The position numbers and the translations under genes were made by a program. 64,000 bases of DNA, taken from contig JAZARR010000172.1 in assembly GCA_037389465.1 (NCBI GenBank), forward strand, positions 2,232,001 to 2,296,000, in the 5' to 3' direction. The notes beneath the pieces are model-generated. The model saw only the letters and a list, made by a program, of their open reading frames with translations. It was not told the origin of the DNA and searched no databases. Below are positions 24,545-35,631 of the stretch, in pieces. This DNA comes from Baylisascaris procyonis. Taxonomy: Eukaryota; Nematoda; Chromadorea; Rhabditida; Ascarididae. Position 1 is the first letter of the stretch, and every line of letters begins with the position of its first letter.

Positions 24545-27110
24545 TTTGTAAGTTTGTAATTTTTGTAAAACTGCATTAAACATCTTGTTTGCGCATATCA
24601 TGTTGCAAAAAAATTATCAAATAAGTTTAAAGACTAAATTAACGAATAGTTTCTCATTTTGTTATCCTCCACTTCAGAAAAAGATCCTTGAAAGTCAATT
24701 ATCCATATACAACAAAATTATGGCAATGTTTTTTAGTTAGCTAGAGGATGTTGCATCGTGCAGATAGTATATTCGTAGCAGGCATTAAAACTGAAAAAAA
24801 AAAACTTTCTCAATTATTGTAAACGATAGTGTATATAGTTTAATAGTTACTGTGTTCCGCTCAAATTTCTTAAAAATTATGCAAATGTCTTTTTTTTTTG
24901 CATAAATGAATGTTGAATAAGAGAGATAAATATTTTGGCATATTGTCAACGTTTAACTTGTTTTCGCGTTAGGAATAACAATATATTCTAGGGGAGGATC
25001 TGTTTATAACTCTATTCGTCTTTCAACTCGCCCGACTATATCAACGATGCAGTCCATTCTGGCAATTCGAATGAAACTCAAAACATGGGAGCCATTGCTG
25101 TGATAAAACCTTCGTTTCGTCCGCTGTCTTGTTTTATATTCTCAACGCGGCTCGCATATTCGCTGCAATAATTGGAAGGTTGTTCTCTATGCTTGTCTTC
25201 ACAACGACGCATTATGAAGTTGTACGAGGGGTATGGGGGAACGGAATTAATTTGTTGTATCATCGTGATCGTCGGGATAGTCTTGTATAGGTGGAAATAG
25301 TTCTTGACTTCGTTATTTTATCGTACTCACAAGTATCCAAATCGTTGTCAACTTTCACAGATGAGTTGTGTGTTTAAAATATTTAAGTTTTTTTTTTCCT
25401 TCTTTGAGGATATAGGTATGTTTATGTTCGCAATCGTTTGTCTAAGCACTAATTCTACCCTTATCATTTCGAATGTTTTCCAAATTGTTTGATTTAACTT
25501 CCCACAAATATTCATCGCAATTAACCTTCCCTCGATCGAAATTTCACTTGAGGTGGTTGCTATGATATAAAGTTAATAATTAATAAAAACTTCGATATTT
25601 CTAAATAAATAAAACTCAAATATACTCGCATCCAGTCATTAAGACGCTTTATTGCTTATATTTTTATAACGAGGAGGTGTTTACTTTGAAAGAAAATATT
25701 TCAGACAGGAAATCTTCAAAAAACAAAGGAAATAATGTCGACCGTCGTCGAATCAATGAAAGAACATGCTCATGATGCTGGCAACAAGGTACGTTTTATT
25801 AGTTCAATATCTGTACCTTTAGCCACATAGATATTGCAGTAAAAGTTGAGTGCCTTTAATGTGTTCAACCATTGTGTTCAAGAAGGTTCACTTCAAGATT
25901 AGGATAATACTTTGACAATAATTTTCATATGCGATCAGATTAATTGAAATATAAAGTCATTATTTAGTTCTTTTCACAGTTAAATTGTGAAATTAATTAG
26001 TCAGAGGTGAGTAGAATACAAAATACATCGTGCCAGGAATTTTAGCATGTTTTCATACTTGTTTATTAAGTGGAATCTTAATACTTTTATTGCTTATTTT
26101 AGATGGAGGAGATGGGAGAACGAATGAAGCACTCGGCCGAGGAAGCAGGAACCCGCATGAAGCATGCAGCTCAAGGAGCAGGAGAGACCATAAAGGATAC
26201 GGCAAAAAGTGCATATAATAAAGCGGGTGATGCAATGCATAAAGTTACGCATCCTTCTGAATAAAGGTGGTAGAGATTTTCCTCTCTATACAACATATTT
26301 TCTTTTTCCTGTTTTAAATTTTAATAATTTTTCGGTGTTTTTGTCTCATTTCATTCATTAAAATATCAGATTTTTTTCTCTCCATCGTCTACCTAAGTAA
26401 AGTGTTTAGACGTTGTATTTGCAAAGTATTATACAGACGTAGGAAATTGTTCTTTGTTAACTTGACTGAAAAAAAGGTTGAAGCTAATCTCTTTTGAGGG
26501 GGAAGGGAAGAAGAAAGAAATAAATTGCCAGGTACTGTGATGTATTACGATGCTTAGAAAATAGAGAATAAATGATATATTTATTACATTTTACTCTCAT
26601 TATTTATTTTATTTCAGGCAATCGCACTTATATCTGTTTTTATAAACAAAATTTTCAGAGGCTGCCAATCCGAAGACTAAAAACTGTTGAATAATTTAAC
26701 AGTTGTTTCGCAGTTTTCGGCCTTCATTGATTATTGGCAAGTACGAACCGCACACATTATATCGATTGTCATCAACGATATCTATTCGCCATGACAATCT
26801 ATCCCATTTATTTATATCTTTGATTCTATAATGCTGTAATATTTAACGCCTTTTAGGATATTTTTACACTATCAGCAGTATCTTTTGTTACTGTTCAGCT
26901 ATCAGTGATACCATGTTTTCCACCATATTATTATTTGTAATGGTATCTAACTATATTTGTAGTTCAGTAATATTCACATTTTATGCATAGTTGGTAGAAA
27001 TAAACTGCTTTCAATATAACAAATGGAATTTGACATTGAAAAGAAATTGAATGATTTGAAGTAAATGAAGGTACAAAACACAATCGCAGTAGCGATGCCA
27101 TGGATTGTGA
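24545..27110 (+). repeat. Duplicon copy C
   Basis: Direct counterpart of copy A and near-perfect inverse of copy B. It carries an extra block of about 310 nt (roughly 25372-25683) between the GAGTTG and AAAGAAAATATTTCAG landmarks that are adjacent in A. Boundaries are by eye. Confidence 0.78.
25735..26264 (+). CDS. LEA-like small amphipathic protein, copy C
   Basis: Two exons, 25735-25788 (AAG|gtacgt) and 26103-26264 (acceptor CTTATTTTAG, stop TAA), phase 0, 71 residues. The protein is the same as copy B except Met for Ile at the start of exon 2, with the same run of 11-residue LEA-type units. ATATTTCAG 30 nt upstream of the ATG is a likely splice or spliced-leader acceptor. The 310-nt insertion lies just upstream of that site, so B and C may differ in promoter context while encoding almost the same protein. 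Role as a desiccation or stress protectant is inferred from the repeat pattern. Confidence 0.72.
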
Positions 27111-27890
27111 ATATATATAAATAATGGCTTTAGATAATACTGAGTTATGACATCATGCAATGGCTTTCAGGATCATAGCCAATTGATGTTCTTGCACATA
27201 TCCTATTCCATAGACACTTATAGAGCACTGCTATAAGTGGCGTTCCCCTTCTCGGCACGGTGGTTGGCGCTTCCTATGCATCCTTTGAAATCTTTCATAG
27301 AAAGTTTGAGGAGAAGCATCCGTAAGAAAAATATAAAAGCATAAAAGTAGAGTAATGGGATTGGAAGGGGATGGAGAAGAATAGAAGGAAATTTCTAGTT
27401 GATGTATTGAAATTATCTGCATTTATTTAGAATATAACGAATGAACAGCAGTTATGAAGTCCTTTGCATAATTGTTATGTACGACAAGCACAGTAAGTGA
27501 AAAACGAGAGAATGACTGGAAAGAAACACGAAAATCGCAACCGAGAAAATGAGTGACTTAGAAAAACTGATCTGTGCACATCAGATATATCACCTTCATC
27601 CCCACTCTCCCTCATCCCTTTGGATTATTTTTACTTATATAGTTTCTTTTGCTTTTCTCAATCTATAGTTGGCGTTTGTTGTATGGTAACAGTAAAGGAT
27701 GACATGCAAAATATTTGAAATTATCCATTTATTCATCACCGATGCATTAGATAGTATTCGTCTAAGTTTTGATTATTAATATAATATGCTTTTATGCAGG
27801 AGAGTTCATCTATTGTCAACACTAAACAATATATTTCAGCGATCTTCAATTGACTATGCTGCCTATTGCCTACGCATAAAGTAAGATAAC

Positions 27891-27895
<5 letters not shown>

Positions 27896-27947
<52 letters not shown>

Positions 27948-27956
27948 GTATATATG

Positions 27957-28024
<68 letters not shown>
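27896..28024. repeat. (TA)n microsatellite with TATG variants
   Basis: About 130 nt of TA with a short interrupted section containing ATATGTATG units near 27940-27960. Confidence 0.93.
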
Positions 28025-28026
<2 letters not shown>

Positions 28027-28570
28027 AGCTTTACTTCATACTTATATTCCATTTAAATGTAACTTGGATCATGACCACAATACTACATGCATCATTGCTT
28101 CATCAGCAATTATTCGTATGTAAATTCTGAATACATAAACAGTCAAATGTTTTAATTCATTTTTTTCATAACACTTTATAGAAATTAGAGAAAAATATTT
28201 CATCACATCTAAATAAATAATTTTATTGTACATTTTTTGCAATATACCATCGATTATTATTGCGTTCTGCTGACTTTAGAAGGTTGTTGAATGCAGTCAT
28301 ACAATCCGTTGTTTTCATCATTCAACACTAAATAAGGAATTAAAGATAAGAGGACTGTAATGGATGACGACTGAAATAAATATTTACCAATTATGAGATT
28401 GTTGTCGTAGTGATGCGATCGGAATGAAAGCAATCAAAAACTGGTATCTCCATTTGCAAAAACAATTTATTTGTTACTGTATCATAGGGACTAAATTTAG
28501 TTATATTTGTATATAGAAATATATAAGTATATAAATATATAAATATAAATATAAATGTAAATATAAAATA

Positions 28571-28571
28571 T

Positions 28572-28636
<65 letters not shown>
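28571..28636. repeat. (TA)n microsatellite
   Basis: TA tract preceded by ATATAA-type imperfect units from about 28510. Confidence 0.93.
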
Positions 28637-28641
<5 letters not shown>

Positions 28642-29191
28642 GTGATAATAGACGCTTAATGTCAAAAATTCAAACATCTTTCTCTGTTAGTGGCAGATGC
28701 CTTGCCAATTAAGGGAATTGCTATAATTTCACGAATTTGTATAGGATTCCACATTCATTGACTAACTGAAATAGATGTAATGTAATGAACGGATAGATAT
28801 TATTACAATTATAACTATTATGCTTAGCCATTTTAAAGAACAAATTAATTCATTGAGGTTAGTTTTGAATTAAGTAAACTGAGAAGATGATATACAAACT
28901 CGCATTCAACCACATTCAGAAGAAAAACCCAAAACAGTTACAACTAAAATAGAATGAAATTTAAATATATGCAAACAAAAGCTCTAAAGCGAAATTCATC
29001 CTGTTAATGATCGGTATTTATGGTATTACTATTGATGGTGCTCAGTTGAAGTTTTGAAACCTTCGAGCAATTATTAAAGGGGCTGATGTGACTTTTGAAG
29101 AGCGTATGAAACGACATAATCATTACAAGTTTATATTACGATTTAATATGTGCATGTATGTGTATATGTATATGAATATATGCATTACAAG

Positions 29192-29277
29192 CAAAAAAAG
29201 CATTGCCCGAGGATGACAGCGGAACACGGACCTTTCATTTAGCAGGTTAATGCTTTAGCATTGAGCCACCGTCAAAC
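29192..29277 (-). pseudogene. tRNA-like sequence (pseudogene or SINE head)
   Basis: On the minus strand, TGGCTCAATGCTAAAGCA matches a Pol III A box with D-arm, and GTGTTCCGCTGTC is a decayed B box about 35 nt later. The sequence runs into GGCAATGCTTTTTTT, a Pol III terminator-like T run. Stems are poor, so a working tRNA is unlikely; a tRNA-derived SINE head is an alternative. Confidence 0.45.
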
Positions 29278-31270
29278 GTTGTATGCCGATTATTTTCAGT
29301 CCACACCCCGCCAGTTCTAGTGCGTACATAATGGCACATCTGATAACCGTATAACGCCAATGATGAAGATAAAAATGGTGTTAATTAGAGACATAATGTA
29401 CGCATATAATCAGGTTTTTTAAAGCTAAATCAGGCTTAGATGATAACCATTGTCTTTAATCCAAAACATCTGATTCGAAATGTTCACATAAATGAAGAAT
29501 CAATTTGTTTATAAAATCACTGACAGTTGACTATGGTTGACTCAGTACGATGGCTGGCGATAAGTAACTCAAAATCTACATTTGCCCTGACTAAATAATT
29601 CTCATATACGGTTTCAGATGTCTTTCAAAGGCACATTCGAAACAACATCATTGCAAAGAGCAAAACTTTAAATGTCATATAGATAGATCAAAGGGCTGGC
29701 TATGGTCGATGGCTGATTGATTAAATTGTGAAAATTTTTTAAAATTTGATTTTCTTGCTTAGCCTCAATAAGCGGATTTTCATTAGAGAGTTCATTATAG
29801 CATAAACGCAATTCAATTCCTATCTAAGTAAGTTTCAAACAATTCCATTTCAATGATGCAAGTTATATTCATTTCAACCAACGCATCAAACAAACTATAG
29901 AATTGCGAGTTCGAGTTTTAAATGAAAGAAAATAATATGAGTTATGTTGGAAACTTTATAAACTAGTAAAGTCACAATATATCATTGCTATCCGATAGCA
30001 TAACGGTGTGAATGAATGGAAGAATTGTGATGTTAAATGCTTATAACATTAATAAATGATCGATGACATCCTATGCTAATGTAATTTGTAGATTAAAACC
30101 TGAATTAGCAAAATCTGAATTTCTCTGTAACCTTTTGGGAGGGGGGAGGGGGAAGGTAAAAGCTGCGTCTGTAAATGGAACTGAAAATCCAATATTATTC
30201 ATTTAATTTTGAGTCGCAAAGTTTTTATTCATAAGGAACAAATAAAAATACAATACACCAATAACAAAGTTGCTGTAGGAAAGAGATATATTGCTTATAA
30301 ACATAACACCAATCATAAGAATCATAATTAAAGTGTATTTGTATCAAACAATCACAGATATGATCGCAAATGCATGTTATTGGAATGCAATACAATTCAT
30401 GAAAATAGGCGACTTTTATTCCTCAACTAACATCGTTCAATATGGAAAATTTTGCATGACAACTGCAAAACATATACCGATATTATTTTGGTTCAACAAA
30501 TATAACCGTCGTTTCTAATGCAAACGTTCAGGAAGCCATTTACAATTTTGCAACAAACGGTCTAATCGAATTGAACATGTATTACACCAAGTCCTGCTAC
30601 CTACAGCTCTTACACAGTTTGATGGAAGAAGAGTTAAATTTTGCAAAATTTTCCCGGAGAATATGAAAAAAAGACGTCGACATCAAGAAAATTTTGCAGT
30701 CTGAATAGAATTTAAAAGTTCGCAGAGTTATCTCTTCATAAACTTCTGGGATATCCTGTATATTAATATGCAACATATTAAAAGGGATAGTCATCAATTA
30801 TTAAACAATGAGAGCTATGTGAAAGTCATACTTTGTTTGTAATCTAATAGAGAGTCTAATAACAATGAGGAACCGAGGTTGTTACGATTGGACAGCGTCA
30901 TAAATTAAGAACCTGCAGTACTGTCTAACTTTTAGACCAGATGACTCTAAGCAAAAGCCTCGCATATATTCGGCTTTGGCTAAAGTTTGTAGGCTCTCTC
31001 TTATTTGCAAATTTCATGCAAACACTATAGCCTCATATTTTTGCATTGAGAGATTTCTAGAAAATATATTAGAAATTTTGAACGCTATCTTCTTCTTTTG
31101 TACATTCTTCCGAATTCACATATGTTCGATTTGCAGAAACGATAGCATTTCTCTAGCATCTAAAAAACACAAAACGCATTTTATTAGTATTGCTCTCAGC
31201 AGCAAATTATTATGAGCACTTTTCGCACCTCTATTCACCACGTATCACTTCTATTGTGTTATATGCTAGG

Positions 31271-33129
31271 ATGATGCACACAACAATCGTGCTGTTCCTA
31301 TTCGTTTCCATTGTTTTTACAATTCCTCTCGACAAAGGTAAGTAATAATAAATAGTTTTATTTGCTTTTTTGTTTGATCAATGTTTATTGGGGATTAATA
31401 ACGTTAGGCCCAATTTTTTATGGAATAAATTTTAGTAGATAGGAATAAAAATTCTAAAATTTAAATCGGAACTGAAATATTCTTCGATCTTTGCTATCAT
31501 TACTTTCATAGAAAATACGTTATGAGCGCAGATAATCTGCAATTTCCCAGGATTAATATGAATTTTTATTATCATATTTTTAGAACTAAATCTGTGCTTT
31601 CATCTTTTTGGCTTACAACCTCTCGCCTTCCTCTCCTCTCCCCTCTTACTTTAGTATGTGTAAAAGATGCATTGTTGAACCAGCTAAGATCGATTCGGAC
31701 GTATTACTGCTACTGTGGATAGCATTTATGATGACATAGCGATTAAAAACGATAGGTGTTATTAAAATACCGCATCGGAAGTGATACTTACATTTTTCTT
31801 GATGAATGAGGTTTTTTTATTAATTTCCAACTTAATGAGAACCTTTCTGCCATGAAATAATATTTGAATTTTAGTTGCAATTGATTGCTGCGGCTCAGCA
31901 TCGAGGTGTTGCCTCTCTCGTCTTATGAACGATTCACCATTAGAAGGATGCGATGCAGAATTGAACTGGAGAAATATGACTGCATGTGTTGAGAGGCTTT
32001 TATGGAATGAAACAACATCCAACTATAAATGTTTGTTCTACTTATTTCTTTAGTCATATAAGCAAACCCACATTTCTCTTATATAATCAAGGGTGAGGAG
32101 GGGGGGGGGGGGACGAGGGTGGAGGAGAAGGTTAGCTGAAAATTCTGGGATTTTCGGATCATGGGACGTAATCAGATGATAAGCAAACATTGGAGGCAAC
32201 TGAAAATTTCAAAAGTTTTGAAAAAAAAACTCGTAAAATGCACAACTTCTGGCTTTTTACCTTTTTTTTTTCAATATTTTAGTTAGACAAACTCATTTTT
32301 TGGCATGAGCTCAAATAACTCGCCTACTGTTTGCAGTAGCATTCGAATTTTATTCTCTTTTGCAAAAAAAAAAAAAAAAAATTCTTTTGTCGGCTTGGTC
32401 ACAATCTAAATGAAAATTTCGGTTAAACTGATAAGTTGCAAAGTTTTTTAAAGACTAAAGTTATAGGTGGCAAAAATATTTCGATCTATAATTTAATAGT
32501 ATCTTCAATTTTATTCGTTTTTGAAGTAAAATCAGATGCTTATTTAGATCGAATCCTCATTTATAGCAATTTAAAATAGTTCAATGAGTATACCGTAAGA
32601 ATTCATAAGAAATAAATTTTTTGAATGATGAATTCTGCATTATTACATAGTGTTTCATAAAAAAAAAAAAACGAGAATAAACTTATATATAAATAAGCGT
32701 CGATTATTTTCCCATTCAATAATCGAATTAAGCAAATTATTTAAATAATATTAGCTAATAGTGAATATTTCTTGATGCATTTTTTTAAATCTATTTTTCT
32801 CTACTAAATGACCTACATCGGCGATGATTTTAGTGGACGAATGTTGTGCATATCTATATCCAATTCGATGTTCAACAAGTTGTATGCGTTATATGCGTTC
32901 ACCAATGCGTAATAACCTATCGAAATTATCCTTTACGATAGATTGTCCATCAAAGAAACATATTCCACTTGAAGAAAATTGTATTGCAAATATTAAACGA
33001 AAGCTTCACTCATGTTTTGGTATTTGTATTGCGAGGAAAGCTGCTGGTCTCGACTATCAACCACATCAACATTGCCCATCGATTATCGATCCTGAAACTC
33101 TTGATCCATGTATTGGTGATGAAATATAA
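31271..33129 (+). CDS. Cys-rich secreted protein
   Basis: Three exons: 31271-31337 (AAAG|gtaagt), 31875-32030 (acceptor AATTTTAG, donor AAAT|gtttgt) and 32834-33129 (acceptor GATTTTAG, stop TAA). Phases 1 and 1 match at both junctions and give 172 residues. Exon 1 encodes a clean signal peptide, MMHTTIVLFLFVSIVFT. Exon 2 carries DCCGSASRCC and two NxT sites (NMT and NET). Exon 3 carries DECCAYLYPIRCSTSC, then spaced Cys in the patterns IDCP, ENCIAN, HSCFGIC, QHCP and DPCIG. The CC pairs and the spacing recall nematode-specific secreted Cys modules such as the DB module, but I cannot confirm that. AATAAA at about 33297 is a plausible polyadenylation signal. Extracellular; function unknown. Confidence 0.72.
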
Positions 33130-35369
33130 ATTATTTAAAAAGTTTATTATTCTCACTAATCGAAATGAATATTGCAATTTTATATTTTATTTGTTTTATT
33201 GTATTCCCAATATTGCAGTATCACTTGCTGCATTTATTTCAAAATGAATATTCATTTTATTGCATTGAAATATTGCAGTAATTATCATTTTGCGCAAATA
33301 AAATACTTTCAATCGAAATGAAAGATTTTCTATATGAATTAAGAGTAATTTCTTCATTGAGGAATATCAATTAATTGTAAAAAGTGACATCAGTGTTTGG
33401 CATCTGAAGTCGTATAATCTGATTTCAGTGTTCAAATGTTATGAAAACAATTCGAGGAAGTGAACGCTGAATTAACCGAAGAAAGAGTGCTTTTAATAGT
33501 TTTTGAGATTATTTGCTGGCATTTGTTGAATTCGCTTTCAGAAAAATTCCTATTTAATAGCGAATGAAAAGAGTTTAGCTATCATTGCTAGCCGATTTGA
33601 ATTTAATAATTTATATTAGAAAAAGAAATTTATTGCAATAATATTGTCAAAAATTTTTCGAACGAAAAAAAAGAAGAAATGATGAAAGAATATGCTCAAA
33701 TCTACTAGAATTTTGCCTTAACTATAGAATATTTCACTCATATCTTAACAATAATTTCTTATTCAAAAAAATGAGCAGTCATCATCACAGTTTCATAGCT
33801 TCCATTTTCCCAACTCTTCCCTTTCCCCTCCCTCTATTCCCATTCCCTCCTTCCCCCTTGTCCAGCCCATTCATGTCGCCTCATTACGTAGATAGAATTG
33901 CGACGACGAATATTCACATATATAATTTTTTCTAGAAAATAGCCGGCATTCGTATACACGCTAATCGCCTTTCCCGACGCTTCAATGCTGGCTTTAATTT
34001 TTTTAATGCTCAAGTTCAACTGCTTCTCGTGCGTCGTTATTTTCAAACGAAATCGATGAGCTTTCCTTTGGTGTGCCGCATCTTTATGCGCCTCGTTGGA
34101 TACGGTACTTTATCGATGCAATTGCTATTGGCCAATCCAAATGACTCTCCTTTTTTTGCAGCTATATATATTTTTTTTCTTTTTCTATTTCTCTCGAATG
34201 TAAATATACTATAGCGGCCTAAATGTTTACTCCATCGAAAGTAATATTAGGAAATTGATCGTTTCATATGGTGCGATGGAATGTTCGAACAAATTCATTT
34301 TTTTCAATTTCTTTTTATCCATCTTATTAAATAATAAAGTGTAAAAATGTGAAAAAAAAAGGAATGGCGATGGCAATATTTGCAAATTTAAATTGGCGCA
34401 TAAATGTTTTCCAATATTGCAATATTATGCAAACAAAAAATTGCATCAATATAAAGAGATCATTGTGAGAATATCAAATATTTTGCAAATACAAAAAAAA
34501 AGAAAGAAAAATAACGAGAGGATTGCTTTTAATATGGTAAAGATAAAGAACTCTAATATGAACAATGAAAATATTTTTTTTCGTCAATAAATCTTCGAAT
34601 TTCATTGATTTAAGTAGATATGCAATAGAATCTTATGGATGATGAACGCATAAAAGGCGAATGCGTTTTCTCAAAAAAAAAAAAAAAAAAAACTACACAA
34701 AAAACAGTAATAAATAGTACAAATTTTGTTACCTTTGTGGTTTTTTTCATTTAAATATTGATCTTATTTACAATATCTTTTTTTACATTCACAGAAGGCC
34801 TAAAAACCTATATGTATTTTTTGCATCACAGCTATATAAAATAAAAGCAAATATCGATCATAATTTTTTTAAGCACTAAATTTATAATAAAATTTCTTCA
34901 AGCAGCAAATTTACATTAAAATATAGGTCTTCTGGATTGTCGGCTACTATTATGCCTCAGAGACAATACTACCTATTGATATTACAACGATAGAGATAAT
35001 CCATTCGAAATGATTTTGTAAAATCATTGAACTTTATAGAGTAGCAATAATATTACAAGACAGTGATATCATGCATACATATAACCCCATAAAAAGATTG
35101 TTAAATAAAAGAGTATGATGGACATTGTATAATTTAAGAATTCCTTTCTTGCATTTTCATCTTCCACCAAGGATAACATTCCTTATCAAGGATCATTCAG
35201 TGACACACGTATACTAAATATATGACCCATTTCATTGTGCAATATTTTTGCTTGAATTTTTAGAATCACTGATGGGGAAGATTCATAAAAAATTGGGTGT
35301 ATCCACTTTTCGACATAATTCAGTTAATTTTTCACCTTTTGCTTGTATGCAAATGATGAACTTTTTTGC

Positions 35370-35434
<65 letters not shown>

Positions 35435-35631
35435 CAAAAGTTGTGCATAAGTTACATTCATGCATAGATCGATTGTGACTCCATATAAAATCACAAAAAA
35501 ACACAATATGCGCCAGAATCAAGCAAATGCAAGTAAGCAGTGATGAAGATCAACTGGAAAACAAACTCTAAATGAAAGGATTTTCATGAATTACATTCAA
35601 TTAAAAACGACGATTGAATTTTGAAATGAAA
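33130..35631. other. Non-coding stretch between the secreted-protein gene and the mab-3 3' end
   Basis: AT-rich. A less AT-rich island at 33.88-34.15 kb contains CTATTGGCCAATCC (paired CCAAT boxes) but no convincing frame. A (TA)n tract lies at 35372-35431. Confidence 0.5.
35361..35441. repeat. (TA)n microsatellite flanked by short inverted arms
   Basis: TA tract at 35372-35431 flanked by CTTTTTTGCA on the left and TGCAAAAG on the right, so the block can fold back, as at 14.14-14.27 kb. Confidence 0.75.

Larger units (their letters stand above)
27111..31270. other. Non-coding AT-rich stretch
   Basis: Holds two large (TA)n blocks, a tRNA-like fossil, and one possible orphan exon at 27800-27880 (acceptor TTTTATGCAG, donor AAA|gtaaga). 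No complete gene could be assembled. Confidence 0.55.

Noticed and set aside
27231..27422. 63-codon minus-strand frame
   Set aside because: No splice context or motif; probably random opening in a purine-rich patch.
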